Below are positions 38,311-41,726 of a stretch of DNA of 64,000 bases, in pieces. Every line of letters begins with the position of its first letter. The stretch's first letter is position 1. The DNA lies in contig JACEVL010006449.1 in assembly GCA_020284085.1 (NCBI GenBank), forward strand, positions 162,001-226,000. Reading direction: 5' to 3'. The notes beneath the pieces were generated by a model. The model ran no database searches and was not told the DNA's origin. It saw only the letters and a list, made by a program, of their open reading frames with translations. Source of the stretch: Aporrectodea caliginosa. Taxonomy: Eukaryota > Annelida > Clitellata > Crassiclitellata > Lumbricidae. The translations under genes and the position numbers were made by a program.

Positions 38311-38651
38311 ATCACAAAACAACTCACCTGCCATTTCAAGTGTCGCATTCTTACTGATGACGCTGATCCTGGTTTCTGGATTTGTAGCGTTGCAGTAGTA
38401 CACCCCAACATCCGGTTTCATGTTTTTGTTATGGATGATCCGGAGAAAGAAGAGCTGTCCGCTCGGCAGGAGCATCCGATGGGACAGAGGGTTCTCGTTG
38501 GCGGTGCTGACCGGCTGTCCATTACGGTACCAGGTGATGATGGGCGGAGGCTCACCCTCAGCCTTGCAGTTCAGGGTGGCTGGTTCATTCCTTGCGACGA
38601 ACTGGTCCTCTGGGTGCTCGACGATTCGCGGATTCGATATCTGCTGAAGTC
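5408..38651 (-). CDS. robo: Roundabout (Robo) axon-guidance receptor, 19 exons, 5' end missing
   Basis: Robo is a single-pass receptor for secreted Slit; it steers axons and migrating cells. Nineteen exons join with consistent phases into 1420 residues plus a stop. Residue order: Ig1 1-107, Ig2 108-200, Ig3 201-289, Ig4 290-384, Ig5 385-about 475, FN3-1 to 594, FN3-2 to 727, FN3-3 to 821, membrane helix about 835-860, then about 560 cytoplasmic residues. Signatures are SHRMLLPSG in Ig1, PGPPSKPSVSDVT at the start of FN3-1, PYATTNLL (CC1, near residue 907-914) and LPPPPQHPPP (CC2, 1013-1022; the Ena/srGAP site in known Robos). The second Slit-binding partner gene is not here. The exon encoding the signal peptide is missing from the secure model: Ig1 opens in the middle of a codon. 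No CC3-like polyproline is seen near the end. The architecture and local similarity make the family assignment firm; which paralogue cannot be said. Confidence 0.95.
6349..6490. mobile_element. Truncated hAT-type MITE, CAGTGGCGTAACTAGG end
   Basis: One end matches the full MITE at 14241-14555. The other end stops in GCGCCCCCAGC without the inverted terminus. Confidence 0.65.
6543..6755 (-). CDS. robo: Robo exon, cytoplasmic DGSF block
   Basis: It encodes SSAASSDGSFQAKLDFASAV and AKAAQMSGLTV. This matches the conserved vertebrate Robo block of the form SDGSFxxxADFAQAVAAAAEYAGLKV, which confirms the tail. The acceptor is CCACTAG and the donor AAAG|GTCTTG (weak), phase 1 to 1. Confidence 0.9.
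6942..7300. mobile_element. hAT-type MITE, GGTGTCAA ends
   Basis: CTGGGGTGTCAACCC at left, TTGACACCCTG at right. The flanks share GCTTA (GCTTAGGT, GCTTATGC), perhaps a decayed target duplication. A partial copy of the body is at 15755-15995. Confidence 0.65.
7330..8012. repeat. CATACAAA-type microsatellite (7330-7385 and 7720-8012)
   Basis: Degenerate CATACAAACATA runs on both sides of a Robo exon. Long frames here are composition only. A similar ATGT run is at 5935-6105. Confidence 0.9.
7411..7595 (-). CDS. robo: Robo exon, cytoplasmic
   Basis: It encodes KSPDSPISEVGMHDCHG, VIEPRPRGSSQSPQHSFSDN. The RPR and SxSxDN pattern corresponds loosely to the vertebrate segment before the DGSF block. 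The acceptor is CTACGTAG and the donor GCAG|GTCAGT. Phase 2 in, phase 1 out. Confidence 0.88.
8037..8634 (-). CDS. robo: Robo exon, large cytoplasmic exon with CC2
   Basis: A 598-bp exon encoding about 200 residues. Near its start is LFLPPPPQHPPPIDTG, the CC2 polyproline motif that binds Ena/VASP EVH1 and srGAP SH3 domains in known Robos. It then has YSPHAMSEPEYGP, IQRHFSDNEGAPVPAF and EYSPPSPAPEDP, proline- and serine-rich sequence. The acceptor is CTGTTACAG and the donor TCAAG|GTATGG; it leaves in phase 2. A CATACA-type microsatellite begins about 25 bp past the donor. Confidence 0.93.
8815..8880 (+). mobile_element. LINE 3' terminus fragment
   Basis: AGCAACCTTGAAGGGGTGCT ... followed by GAATGAATGAATG, the plus-strand form of the family end. 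Confidence 0.5.
9118..9201 (-). CDS. robo: Robo exon, short cytoplasmic exon
   Basis: An 84-bp exon encoding ERQLPDGFYHQLEPCDFA, SPISEYGPL. The acceptor is TTGTTGTAG and the donor CTTG|GTAAGT, an excellent match to consensus. It is symmetrical (phase 1 to 1), so it could be skipped without frameshift. No motif recognised. Confidence 0.85.
9790..9990 (-). mobile_element. CR1/L2-like LINE 3' end
   Basis: The minus strand reads RSFASIGPSLWIALSPSVHS and FAFLKTCLFSRG, the usual last residues of a CR1-like reverse transcriptase, then GCGCCTC ... TTTACAAATATTTAAATACG with a (GATAC)n-like tail. Truncated. Confidence 0.7.
10136..10408 (-). CDS. robo: Robo exon, juxtamembrane region with CC1
   Basis: It encodes the first cytoplasmic part and contains TPYATTNLLPNG, the tyrosine motif CC1 (a phosphorylation and netrin-receptor contact site in known Robos). 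The acceptor is ATTTCAG. The only phase-compatible donor is GCAG|GCAAGT, a GC-type donor; using it joins in phase 1 to the next exon. The serine- and asparagine-rich end (SSTDSNENG) is unstructured in appearance. Confidence 0.9.
10436..10690 (-). mobile_element. tRNA-like SINE, family D
   Basis: From its AAT tail: TTATTTCAAACTGACAAGTA, then ACAAGTTATTACAGAAGTCG and CATCTGGCGAATGAAAGG. The tRNA-like head at the right side is worn. Confidence 0.65.
10735..10870 (-). mobile_element. SINE family C fragment
   Basis: Reverse copy with GAGCAAGTCCTTCACTCACA and GTTGCTCAGCGCCATGG. Confidence 0.6.
11148..11230. repeat. (GT)n microsatellite
   Basis: About 41 uninterrupted GT units in the intron after the transmembrane exon. 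Confidence 0.95.
11563..11775 (-). mobile_element. CR1/L2-like LINE 3' end
   Basis: Same 3' end as at 22015 (AGCGCCCCTTCAAG ... CTCAGAGGTGCTCCC), with remains of the VVGPxxWNxLP reading frame containing shifts. It ends in (AATG)n. Confidence 0.7.
12110..12285. mobile_element. ATCGATTAG-type MITE, partial
   Basis: The same TAATCGATTAGC words and a right end ATGCCCTTCTCTG; the left terminus is lost. Confidence 0.7.
12298..12462 (-). CDS. robo: Robo exon, transmembrane segment
   Basis: It encodes IVKEPWF, then the hydrophobic span VATLIGVIGGGLWLVLCVLS, closed by YRRRKGCKK as the cytoplasmic stop-transfer signal. Vertebrate Robos have the same layout (VKQPAF, helix, WLYRHRKK). The acceptor is CGTCTAG and the donor AGTG|GTAACG, phase 1 to phase 1. 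Confidence 0.95.
12568..12735. repeat. (CAGT)n microsatellite
   Basis: About 40 CAGT units with four short interruptions, 106 bp upstream of the transmembrane exon. Confidence 0.95.
12906..13071 (-). CDS. robo: Robo exon, second half of FN3-3
   Basis: It encodes IYMYGSEAKYDKTISTNAS, KIQLSAHNRMGEGVRSDP, corresponding to the vertebrate segment between FN3-3 and the membrane. The acceptor is CTCTGCAG and the donor ATTG|GTAAAA. Phase 0 in, phase 1 out. Confidence 0.92.
13185..13440 (+). mobile_element. tRNA-like SINE, family C
   Basis: Head GGTGGTGTAGGGGTATGTTC and GGGTTGAGGGTTCAGGC, body CCTTCATGCTCGCAATTGCT, then GGGCGCTATAACAAGTGCTC. Other pieces of the family are at 10735-10870 (minus), 37530-37690 and 55090-55295 (plus). 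Confidence 0.65.
13490..13770 (+). mobile_element. L2-like LINE 3' end
   Basis: It contains remnants of the reverse transcriptase end (FSVAGPTAWNSLPNHA type, in shifting frames; then LKLQLQTHLFTLSY type) and a 3' end GGCACTATACAAATCG(TAA)n. Confidence 0.65.
13866..14130 (+). mobile_element. tRNA-derived SINE, family B
   Basis: Box A-like GATAGCGCATTGGATAAC, box B-like GAGTTCGACACCTG, body ATTGCAGGCTGTCTGTTCCG, then GTCAGGCGCTTGATTAAAGA and an (ATT)n tail. Confidence 0.8.
14241..14555. mobile_element. hAT-type MITE, complete
   Basis: Ends CAGTGGCGTAAC and GTTACGCCACTG are inverted. GAGAATAG stands on both sides (14233-14240 and 14556-14563), an exact 8-bp target duplication. GC-rich ends, AT-rich centre, no coding capacity. 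Confidence 0.92.
15055..15225 (-). mobile_element. tRNA-like SINE, family D, partial
   Basis: Shares GGGAGTGGAAGGCTGAGTCC and GGTATCAAACCCACATCTTT-like sequence with the copies at 17398 and 30440. Confidence 0.6.
15474..15589 (-). CDS. robo: Robo exon, first half of FN3-3
   Basis: It encodes VPSAPPHNIQVKMVDNST, YLTWEPPPKRFLNGVLRGYK, the start of FN3-3 with the conserved PSAPP and WEPPP. The acceptor is CCCATAG and the donor AAG|GTCTTC, phase 0. Confidence 0.93.
15755..15995. mobile_element. Partial copy of the GGTGTCAA-type MITE
   Basis: AGTGGCAATATCTTTCAGCA through the AAATTAGGC and CATTATCAGT segments matches 6965-7180. The ends are missing. Confidence 0.6.
16016..16290 (+). mobile_element. 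LINE 3' terminus fragment, split by a MITE
   Basis: ACCTCTGAGTAG then (after the MITE at 16034-16235) AGATCTAGAAGTGGCGCTAT and a GACTGATTGATTG tail. Removing the MITE and one 8-bp copy restores the usual family end. Confidence 0.75.
16034..16235. mobile_element. hAT-type MITE built of ATCGATTAG words, complete
   Basis: CAGAGATGGGC and GCCCATCTCTG are perfectly inverted ends. CTGAGTAG flanks both sides (16026-16033, 16236-16243). The inside is almost entirely repeats of TAATCGATTAG and AATTAG. It sits in a LINE end. Confidence 0.95.
16316..16714 (-). CDS. robo: Robo exon, FN3-2
   Basis: A single large exon holds a short linker and all of FN3-2: AVKLSWEVRRNQRFIEGFHI, TWYEINIQPFYSTVIGQES, VVRVRTFED. 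It resembles the vertebrate FN3-2 core (IQVTWTVDRQPQFIQGY type). The acceptor is CGCCAG and the donor GATG|GTAATT, phase 1 to phase 1. A glycine-rich loop (QSGGGRAG) is longer than in most family members. Confidence 0.94.
16752..16800. mobile_element. ATCGATTAG-type MITE, left end only
   Basis: CAGAGATGGGCATGATTAG, then the sequence diverges. Confidence 0.6.
17398..17680 (-). mobile_element. tRNA-like SINE, family D
   Basis: The best copy: AAT tail, body, then on the minus strand a head with GGGATTGATTCCCGCTACC (box B-like) and TTTAGGGTAATGATGACAC (box A-like). Confidence 0.7.
17804..17954 (-). CDS. robo: Robo exon, end of FN3-1
   Basis: It encodes GWIVASGTITEPSFVVRSL, RPDTAYMFLVRAQNSHGLS and ends PVRTK. 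The acceptor is CGTTGTAG and the donor AAAG|GTTCGG. Phase 0 in, phase 1 out. A 16-bp minisatellite of about 690 bp lies in the upstream intron. Confidence 0.93.
18103..18790 (+). repeat. 16-bp minisatellite, about 43 copies
   Basis: Unit ACTATTGTCTGGTAAT with variants ACCATTG, ACCGTTG, ATCATTG and ACTACAG. It lies in the Robo intron between the FN3-1 exons. Confidence 0.95.
19140..19630. repeat. (ACAG)n/(CACA) microsatellite
   Basis: About 490 bp of ACAG, AGAC and CACA words next to a Robo exon. Confidence 0.92.
19654..19934 (-). CDS. robo: Robo exon, end of Ig5, linker and start of FN3-1
   Basis: It encodes GMYTCKAISETGETAWSAA (end of Ig5), a 17-residue linker, then PGPPSKPSVSDVTETSVRL and YTVEYFSHETGE of FN3-1. 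The acceptor is TTTTACAG and the donor GAGAA|GTAGGG, phase 0. An ACAG-type microsatellite starts about 30 bp into the downstream intron. Confidence 0.94.
19982..20160. mobile_element. ATCGATTAG-type MITE
   Basis: Ends CAGAGATGGGTAACTAATC and AATAATGCCCACACTCTG, inverted with mismatches. No target duplication seen. Confidence 0.7.
20500..20560 (+). mobile_element. LINE 3' terminus fragment
   Basis: GCGCCTCTGAGTAGGAATC, TTGAAGGGGCGCTATATAA, then a worn AATG-like tail. Confidence 0.55.
20608..20805 (-). CDS. robo: Robo exon, most of Ig5
   Basis: It encodes RPPPIIHHGPQNQTLP, LLHCSASGEPVPLIRWYKNG and SGTLQVS, the first cysteine and tryptophan of Ig5. The acceptor is TTGTAG or CTTCTAC read on this strand, and the donor is TCAG|GTGAGG. 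Phase 1 in and out. The second Ig5 cysteine is in the next exon. Confidence 0.93.
20875..21080. repeat. (AAT)n/(AGT)n microsatellite
   Basis: Two AAT runs and an AGT run. Others of this kind are at 23622-23787 (TAG then AAT), 30360-30450, 37679-37737 and 37990-38055. Confidence 0.9.
21346..21570 (+). mobile_element. tRNA-derived SINE, family B
   Basis: Same head (GATAGCGCATTGGATAAC, AGTTCGAGTCCCGTAGG) and (ATT)n tail as 13866, with a deletion of about 40 bp in the body. Confidence 0.8.
21628..21787 (-). CDS. robo: Robo exon, second half of Ig4
   Basis: It encodes TLMFPNQDHGRISVSEDG, then AGEYICKGLSIAGSAYAKA, matching the vertebrate Robo Ig4 end. The acceptor is CTTCCAG and the donor AAAG|GTTAGG. 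Phase 0 in, phase 1 out. Confidence 0.93.
21930..22775 (-). mobile_element. tRNA-derived SINE, family A, split by a LINE
   Basis: The body (21930-22014) and head (22577-22775) are one SINE interrupted by the 562-bp LINE at 22015-22576. The head has ATAGTGTAGTGGTTAGTGTG and GGGGTTCAAATCCTTGCC. Confidence 0.85.
22015..22576 (-). mobile_element. 5'-truncated CR1-like LINE, inserted in a SINE
   Basis: The minus strand encodes the end of a non-LTR reverse transcriptase: HAFVTRIDHCSSLLAGLP, VLHWLVVSQRISYRIAALV, RRVLRSATSGEFLVPRTR, AFSVVGPS, with a frameshift before the last part. It ends in GCTATATAAATGCTCTGAATG repeats. The 5-bp CATAT at 22010-22014 and 22577-22581 flanks it as a target duplication. 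It is defective: only the C-terminal end is present. Confidence 0.88.
22860..22965 (+). repeat. Dispersed repeat, pair with 55775-55865 (inverted)
   Basis: AGCGTCGCCCTCCTCCTT, CCAGGCTTGGGA and TGGCACTG are shared with the reverse complement of 55775-55865. Confidence 0.7.
23290..23620 (+). mobile_element. Non-LTR retrotransposon C-terminal fragment
   Basis: The plus strand reads RRLRWFGHAERMPAYRIP, then GKRNKGRPRLRWIDNINEDI, the widespread end of RTE/CR1-group reverse transcriptases. Truncated at the 5' side and frame-shifted; it runs into a (TAG)n then (AAT)n tail. Confidence 0.8.
24208..24332 (-). CDS. robo: Robo exon, first half of Ig4
   Basis: It encodes QPSFVVTPTDKTVGIGRR, then ATFRCEVTGNPLPTVFWNKEASQ in shortened form: the first cysteine and the tryptophan of Ig4. 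The acceptor is CTTAG and the donor CAG|GTCAGT. It leaves in phase 0, as expected for a split inside Ig4. Confidence 0.92.
24410..24870 (+). repeat. GATCATGTTAACACATTT minisatellite, copy 1
   Basis: About 22 worn units of 18-21 bp with GATCA and GTTAACACATTT. Starts 80 bp upstream of the Ig4 first-half exon and ends in a long (ATC)n and (ACC)n run (24866-24975). Confidence 0.9.
25265..25445 (+). repeat. Dispersed repeat, pair with 56995-57165 (inverted)
   Basis: CTCCAAACTTCTAAAG, CCACTCGAAAGCCAAG and CAGAGTCCGGTT are shared with the reverse complement of 56995-57165. Family not identified. Confidence 0.75.
25804..25931 (-). CDS. robo: Robo exon, second half of Ig3
   Basis: It encodes LHILEDRSLKIERARQ and DEGTYTCRAENSVG, the F-strand cysteine motif of Ig3, ending AKLTVH. 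The acceptor is GTTAG and the donor CATT|GTAAGT. It enters in phase 2 and leaves in phase 1. A Harbinger-type MITE lies 39 bp upstream of the exon (plus-strand 25970-26417), inside the intron and close to the branch-point region. Confidence 0.93.
25970..26417. mobile_element. PIF/Harbinger-type MITE
   Basis: GGGGCCGTCCATAAATGACG at left and its inverse at right; TIR of about 26 bp. TAA stands on both sides (25967-25969, 26418-26420), matching the 3-bp TWA duplication of PIF/Harbinger. No transposase. Confidence 0.85.
27267..27405 (-). CDS. robo: Robo exon, first half of Ig3
   Basis: It encodes EKPRIVEGPKDVLVQ through IIWKKVDDQMPQG, with the first Ig cysteine in FFHCRAIG. The acceptor is TTTCAG and the donor CAG|GTCAGT. 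It enters in phase 1 and leaves in phase 2, and the split arginine is completed by the next exon. Confidence 0.93.
27482..28245. mobile_element. hAT-type element remnant with a second MITE inside
   Basis: GTGGTGGTCCACGGACC and the following 240 bp match 45275-45509 in reverse, where the terminus is GCAGTGCTTCCCAAAGTGG, a classic hAT end. A foldback element (see 27816) has landed in it between two halves reading CCTGCCGGT. Confidence 0.65.
27816..28165. mobile_element. Nested MITE with GAAATAGAGTATCC ends
   Basis: ATGAAATAGAGTATCCCC at left, GGATACTCTATTTCGTGA at right, both next to CCGGT-containing host sequence. The inside repeats GAGTATCCCC-like words. Superfamily unknown. Confidence 0.65.
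29240..29575 (-). repeat. Older degenerate copies of the same tandem unit
   Basis: The AACCTCTGATGGCTAGTC exon-end and donor sequence recurs near 29270, 29360 and 29445, each followed by a shared spacer (TCAGAAATCAATACGAAATT, then CTGCTAAATTATCATCCA). The exon part has shrunk to the last 18 bp. One copy is interrupted by a LINE end with an AATG tail (29453-29520). Confidence 0.75.
29575..29752 (-). pseudogene. Tandem copies of the end of the Robo Ig2 exon
   Basis: Two extra copies of the last 65-70 bp of the Ig2 exon lie in the intron just after it, at about 29681-29745 and 29575-29650. On the minus strand both still encode most of YFCIAYNIGGEKDSIPAR, and both keep the AGAG|GTTTGT donor. Each copy is linked to a spacer (ATGCCAAGATTTCTTAAC type), so the unit is roughly 105 bp. 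No acceptor precedes them, so they are decoy fragments rather than exons. Confidence 0.85.
29778..30056 (-). CDS. robo: Robo exon, Ig2
   Basis: The exon encodes the second Ig domain (VAVGSDAVLDCKPPKGEPEP ... GVYFCIAYNIGGEKDS). The acceptor is CTACTGTAG and the donor AGAG|GTTAGT; it runs phase 1 to phase 1, so it is symmetrical with most other Ig exons. It is separated from Ig1 by about 8.3 kb of repeat-filled intron. Its last part is duplicated in the following intron (see separate entries). Confidence 0.95.
30440..30700 (-). mobile_element. tRNA-like SINE, family D
   Basis: Same layout, with a box B-like GGGTTCGATACCTACTAGCC on the minus strand. A further fragment is at 39435-39555. Confidence 0.7.
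31235..31575 (-). repeat. GATCATGTTAACACATTT minisatellite, copy 2, inverted
   Basis: The same unit in reverse (ACATGATCAAAATGTGTTA). Its right border (TTAGCATGACTGAGTATG, TAGAACTGCT) matches the left border of copy 1 in reverse, so array and flank moved together. Confidence 0.85.
31570..31639. repeat. Hairpin of about 28 bp stem, 9-nt loop
   Basis: GGCAGTATATGCAGT and ACTGCATATACTGCC pair at the base, and ACAATGCCCT with AGGGCATTGT near the loop. One A/A or A/G mismatch and a 4-5 nt bulge (CGGT side) break the stem. Confidence 0.75.
31655..32540. other. No gene or repeat recognised
   Basis: AT-rich Robo intron sequence with short frames only; nothing that I can name. Confidence 0.6.
32540..33085. 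repeat. Tandem array CAGTACCACC..., with a 287-bp insertion
   Basis: Units of about 30 bp containing TTTCAGTACCACC and TGATAATTAGTG fill 32565-32740 and 33028-33085. A GC-richer block (32741-33027) splits the array. Confidence 0.85.
32741..33027 (-). mobile_element. Unidentified 287-bp insertion in the tandem array
   Basis: GTGTTTCAGT stands directly before (32731-32740) and after (33028-33037) it, but this word also belongs to the array unit. The insert reads GGCAACGGGAAACCACC and CCGGTATATGCGAGCCC on the minus strand and ends in AAGAAG, without stops for 96 codons. A short retroposon is my best guess. Confidence 0.5.
33086..34127. other. No gene or repeat recognised
   Basis: Robo intron 1 sequence. 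Short minus-strand frames at 33465-33730 lack splice support or known motifs. Confidence 0.55.
34128..34335 (-). mobile_element. CR1/L2-like LINE 3' end
   Basis: TTTATATAGCACCCCTCC ... CTCAGAGGTGCTCCTGACC matches the family 3' end in reverse, with a (GATC)n tail. Confidence 0.65.
34350..34572 (-). mobile_element. tRNA-derived SINE, family A
   Basis: The best-preserved head: GATGGTGTAGTGGTTAGCGT and box B GGTTCAAATCCCTGCC. The body has an internal deletion. Confidence 0.8.
35015..35255 (-). mobile_element. tRNA-derived SINE, family A, headless
   Basis: The body matches family A; the tRNA-like head is missing. Confidence 0.7.
35275..35632 (+). repeat. 35-bp minisatellite, about ten copies
   Basis: Unit GTTAAGTTAAATCTCCCTAA + TATTTCTTTGCCTTT, with shorter variants lacking the second GTTAA. 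Confidence 0.92.
36349..36765 (+). mobile_element. LINE 3' end
   Basis: The plus frame reads YSLRPHSHNLKIPRCDS, GKGFITRCCIDDLF, resembling the LRPRSHNFxLP ... NFITRxLF ending of non-LTR reverse transcriptases. Its 3' part ends TAATAAAGAATATACTTACT with a (ACTT)n tail. Confidence 0.6.
36853..37232. mobile_element. hAT-type MITE, CAGGGGTGGGCAAC ends
   Basis: CAGGCATGGGCAAC and GTTGCCCACCCCTG are inverted ends. The flanks ATCTACAT and ATCTATGT (6 of 8 equal) are a likely aged target duplication. Confidence 0.8.
38118..38310 (+). mobile_element. LINE 3' terminus with a long GACT/GATT tail
   Basis: GTGCCTCTGAGTAGGGATC, GGTTGCTATATAAATTCTG, then about 150 bp of GACT, GGCT and GATT tetramers that end 18 bp from the Robo Ig1 donor. 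Confidence 0.7.
38328..38651 (-). CDS. robo: Robo exon, Ig1
   Basis: This is the first securely identified exon. It encodes a complete I-set Ig domain opening with NPRIVEHPEDQF, with core cysteines in ATLNCKAEG and GVYYCNAT and the tryptophan in TWYRNG. SHRMLLPSGQLFFLRI is nearly the vertebrate Ig1 sequence, the main Slit-binding domain. The acceptor is TTGAGCAG and the donor CAG|GTGAGT. It enters with two bases of a split codon (needs one base from an upstream exon) and leaves in phase 1. A GATT/GACT microsatellite begins about 18 bp past the donor. Confidence 0.95.
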
Positions 38652-38710
38652 CTGCTCAAGAAGAAACAGATGAAACACATCAGAAGTCTAACTAAAGGTG
38701 TTCACGGCAT

Positions 38711-39127
38711 CAGAGATGGGCACAATTAGTTAAACTGTTAATCGATTAGAATTAGCATTAATAATAATATTAATAATAATATCTTTTCTTTCATGAAGAG
38801 CCTGACAAACGCACTGCGCTGTACATTTACATGTTATGACAATTAAACAATTCACAAGAACACAAATGACAGAAGACATAAATCTTAACTACTAACGGAA
38901 CAGACAGCCTGCAACACACGGCGCTAATAGCAGCCTGCAAAGCATGTCCGCCTACGGGTCTCGATCTCGGTACCTCTCGCTCTTATGCCAGTGTGTTAGA
39001 ATGCGCTAATTACTAATTTGCTGTATAGACTCAGAATTAGCAAAATCTTGTAGTGCAATCGATTAGAATTAGAATTAGCTGTTTGTCTAACTGATTAGCT
39101 AATCGATTAGAATTAACCCTATCTCTG
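38711..39127. mobile_element. ATCGATTAG-type MITE carrying a SINE
   Basis: Ends CAGAGATGGGCAC and ACCCTATCTCTG. Flanked by CACGGCAT (38703-38710) and CATGGCAT (39128-39135), one mismatch in eight. A family B SINE interrupts it at 38758-39007. Confidence 0.85.
38758..39007 (-). mobile_element. tRNA-derived SINE, family B, inside a MITE
   Basis: Reverse-oriented family B copy whose (ATT)n tail abuts GAATTAGCATTA of the surrounding hAT-type MITE (38711-39127). Confidence 0.8.
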
Positions 39128-39149
39128 CATGGCATGTCTCTTGTAACTG

Positions 39150-39420
39150 TACAAGAAGAGCAGTCCCTTGGGCTAGCCTGAGAGGAAGCCATGGGAATGA
39201 AGTGTTAGCGACTTCATTTTCTTAGCCTCGGCATATGAGGGTGGGTGGCCAGTCCTCTCCTTCGTGATCTCATCTTCCCACCGACAGTGTATGGTCAGTG
39301 TACTCATTATAGCTGAGTTGGCTAGGGGAGCAGAAATCTCGAACCAAATTCTGCCCTGGTAGGGATTTGAATCCGTGACCTCTTGGTTGACAGTCCAGCC
39401 TATTAGGCACTAGACCAGTG
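39150..39420 (-). mobile_element. tRNA-derived SINE, family A
   Basis: Full-length copy with a worn head (CTAGTGCCTAATAGGCTGGA; box B GGATTCAAATCCCTACC). Confidence 0.75.
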
Positions 39421-40139
39421 CTTCCCAAACTTTTCAGTGTCACAAGTTATTACATGAGTCGAATTTAACTGTATAGCAGCCGTGCAAGGCGCCAATCTGT
39501 CCTGCTACTCATTTTACAAATGCCACCTGGCGAATGAAAGGCTGAGTCGACCTTTAAGAGAGAACTTTGAACGAAGGAGAGATAGGAGAACAGCAATTTG
39601 TGAAGAAAATTTCTTAATATGAACATCAAATGGCAGTAAGCATTTTGCAATTTGCATGAACCGTAGGGAATACTATCTTGAACAAAACAGTGAATTGAAC
39701 AATCTTTTGGAGTATGTGTTTGAAGGCAAAGAATGACACAAGATCTAACATCAATGAAACATCTCGTTCTCTTTAAGCTTGTCTTTGAGAGGCAGACATT
39801 ATTATATATTATTTAGACAGACATCAAACATTTTTCGGCTCTTCTTCAGACAAACCTTTTAGATCTAGAAATGACATTAATTTCCTTTAACAATTTCCTA
39901 AGATTATCAAAAAAATGTAACATCACCATGGAGATATAAAATGTCTTCTCAAAAGCATGTATAAACACTATCCAAGCAAACGTATTTATATGAATCATCA
40001 TCTGTTCCTGACTCCAGCCATTTGGCAGTGATGGATACGAATAAATGATCTCCACTGTCCTCGGTCGGTTGCAAGGCATTTGTCAAGTCCATTGCTCCCT
40101 TTAGTGTTAGTCTAAAATAAATGATGCTATTTCCTGATT

Positions 40140-40355
40140 AATTTTATCTAATTTATATTATCTATATGTCTCAGGACCCTTAGAATGGAACAGTCTTCAA
40201 CTTCAGTTCGCCAGTGCACATCTGTTGCCCAATTTAAAACAAAATTAAAAACCCATCTGTTCACATTACACTATGACTAAGAATGAAGCGAAACGCACTC
40301 TAGTGCAAGACCTGTCTTTGCTAAAGCGCACTATAAATGTTACATTTGTATTGTA
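40140..40355 (+). mobile_element. L2-like LINE 3' end
   Basis: Remains of GPLEWNSLQLQFAS and FKTKLKTHLFTLHYD, then GCGCACTATAAATG and a (TTGTA)n tail. Reading frame broken. Confidence 0.6.
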
Positions 40356-41054
40356 TTGTTTAATGAATATCATATTATTTATACGAATATTATTTATAAT
40401 ATTATGTGAATATTATTATATTAATATTATAATATCAATATTAAAAGGCAATTTTACGATTGCATTCAACAACAAAACATGTACACAGAAGTAGTAGAAA
40501 ATGAGCAGTTGCATAGATTTTGTGGTAGAAAAAATTCAATCGTCCGCAAGTGGACCGTGGAAACGAGCTTCTTAATATTCTTTTTCCAATTCCGGCCTTC
40601 ATTCGACTTCGCACGCCTGACCGAACATGACCGAACTTACATACAAATGCATCAATAAGCGACCGCGTTTCAATGTACACATTAAGCGGCCCGTGGCCAG
40701 CAATCATGCACGAGACAAATTGTTCATACCGGTGCCGAACAAAGTCATTATCGATTTCGACTTCCTATATATATAACGACAGCGCGCACGGCTATTAGTC
40801 AGCCCGCATAATCTGGGCCTCGGTGGTAACAGGAGGGTTTCTTCGATTGCGGGACAACACCCCTCCACGTATAGGGGATGGGGTGGGGTATAGAAACGGT
40901 ATGGTCGGCAGCGACTGAGTCAAAGGGCATGACATGAACCCGACCTATACATCAATGTTCGGATTCGCTCTATCATCGGCGGACGCCGTGAACGCGAACG
41001 GGCTGGACCGTACGTACGGTCGGTCTATTGCCAAGAAATATCGATAAATTCCGA

Positions 41055-41620
41055 GCGCTGAGGAGGAAGAGGACGACGACGATGAGGAGGAGGGGGAGGA
41101 TGGGAAGAACGACGACCGAGGGGAAGAGGGGGCGGGAGGAGGAGTGGAGGAAAGAGGGAGAAAGTAAGCAGAAGATGGGAAGACTGTGATGAGAGGAGGA
41201 ACGGAGGGTATGGAAGAAGAGAGAGATGGAAGAAGAAAGGGAGGAAGAGGAAGCGGGAATAAAGATTGGGGAGGAAAGTAGGTCATGAAGGACAAATGGA
41301 AGTGGAGAATAAGAGAAGAGAGTGAGATGAAAGGAAATAGCGATGTGGAGGACGAGAAGGAGAAGGAGGAGGTCATGGTAACAGGAGAGGATGACTAAAG
41401 AAGAGGACTAAGGAAGACGACTAAGGAAGACGACTAAGGAAGAGGACTTAGGCGGAGGACTAAGAAAGAGGACTAAGGAAGAGGACGACGAAAGAGGACG
41501 AATGAAGAGGACAAGGAAGAGGACTAAGGAAGAGATACGAAGGAAGAGGACTAAGACAGCGGACTAAGAAAGAGGACTAAGGACGAGAACAGGACAATGT
41601 CATGTGAAGGAAGGGATCAC
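41055..41620. repeat. Purine-rich low-complexity tract
   Basis: About 550 bp of almost pure A/G on the plus strand with AGGAAGAGGACTA-type short repeats. Serine- and proline-rich reading frames on the minus strand here are a by-product of composition. Confidence 0.85.
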
Positions 41621-41726
41621 AAAGAAATAAGACGAAACAAGAAAGGAGGATTTGGAGGAAGAGAAGGAGGTGGTGGTGGTGGTGGTGGTGAAGTGAAAAG
41701 AAGAAGGCTGAGTAAAAAACAGGAAA

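Noticed and set aside
38302..38673. Plus-strand frame opposite Ig1
   Set aside because: Shadow of the Ig1 exon.
40945..41376. 143-codon Ser/Pro-rich minus-strand frame
   Set aside because: Composition effect of a purine tract; no conserved motif and no splice fit to Robo Ig1.
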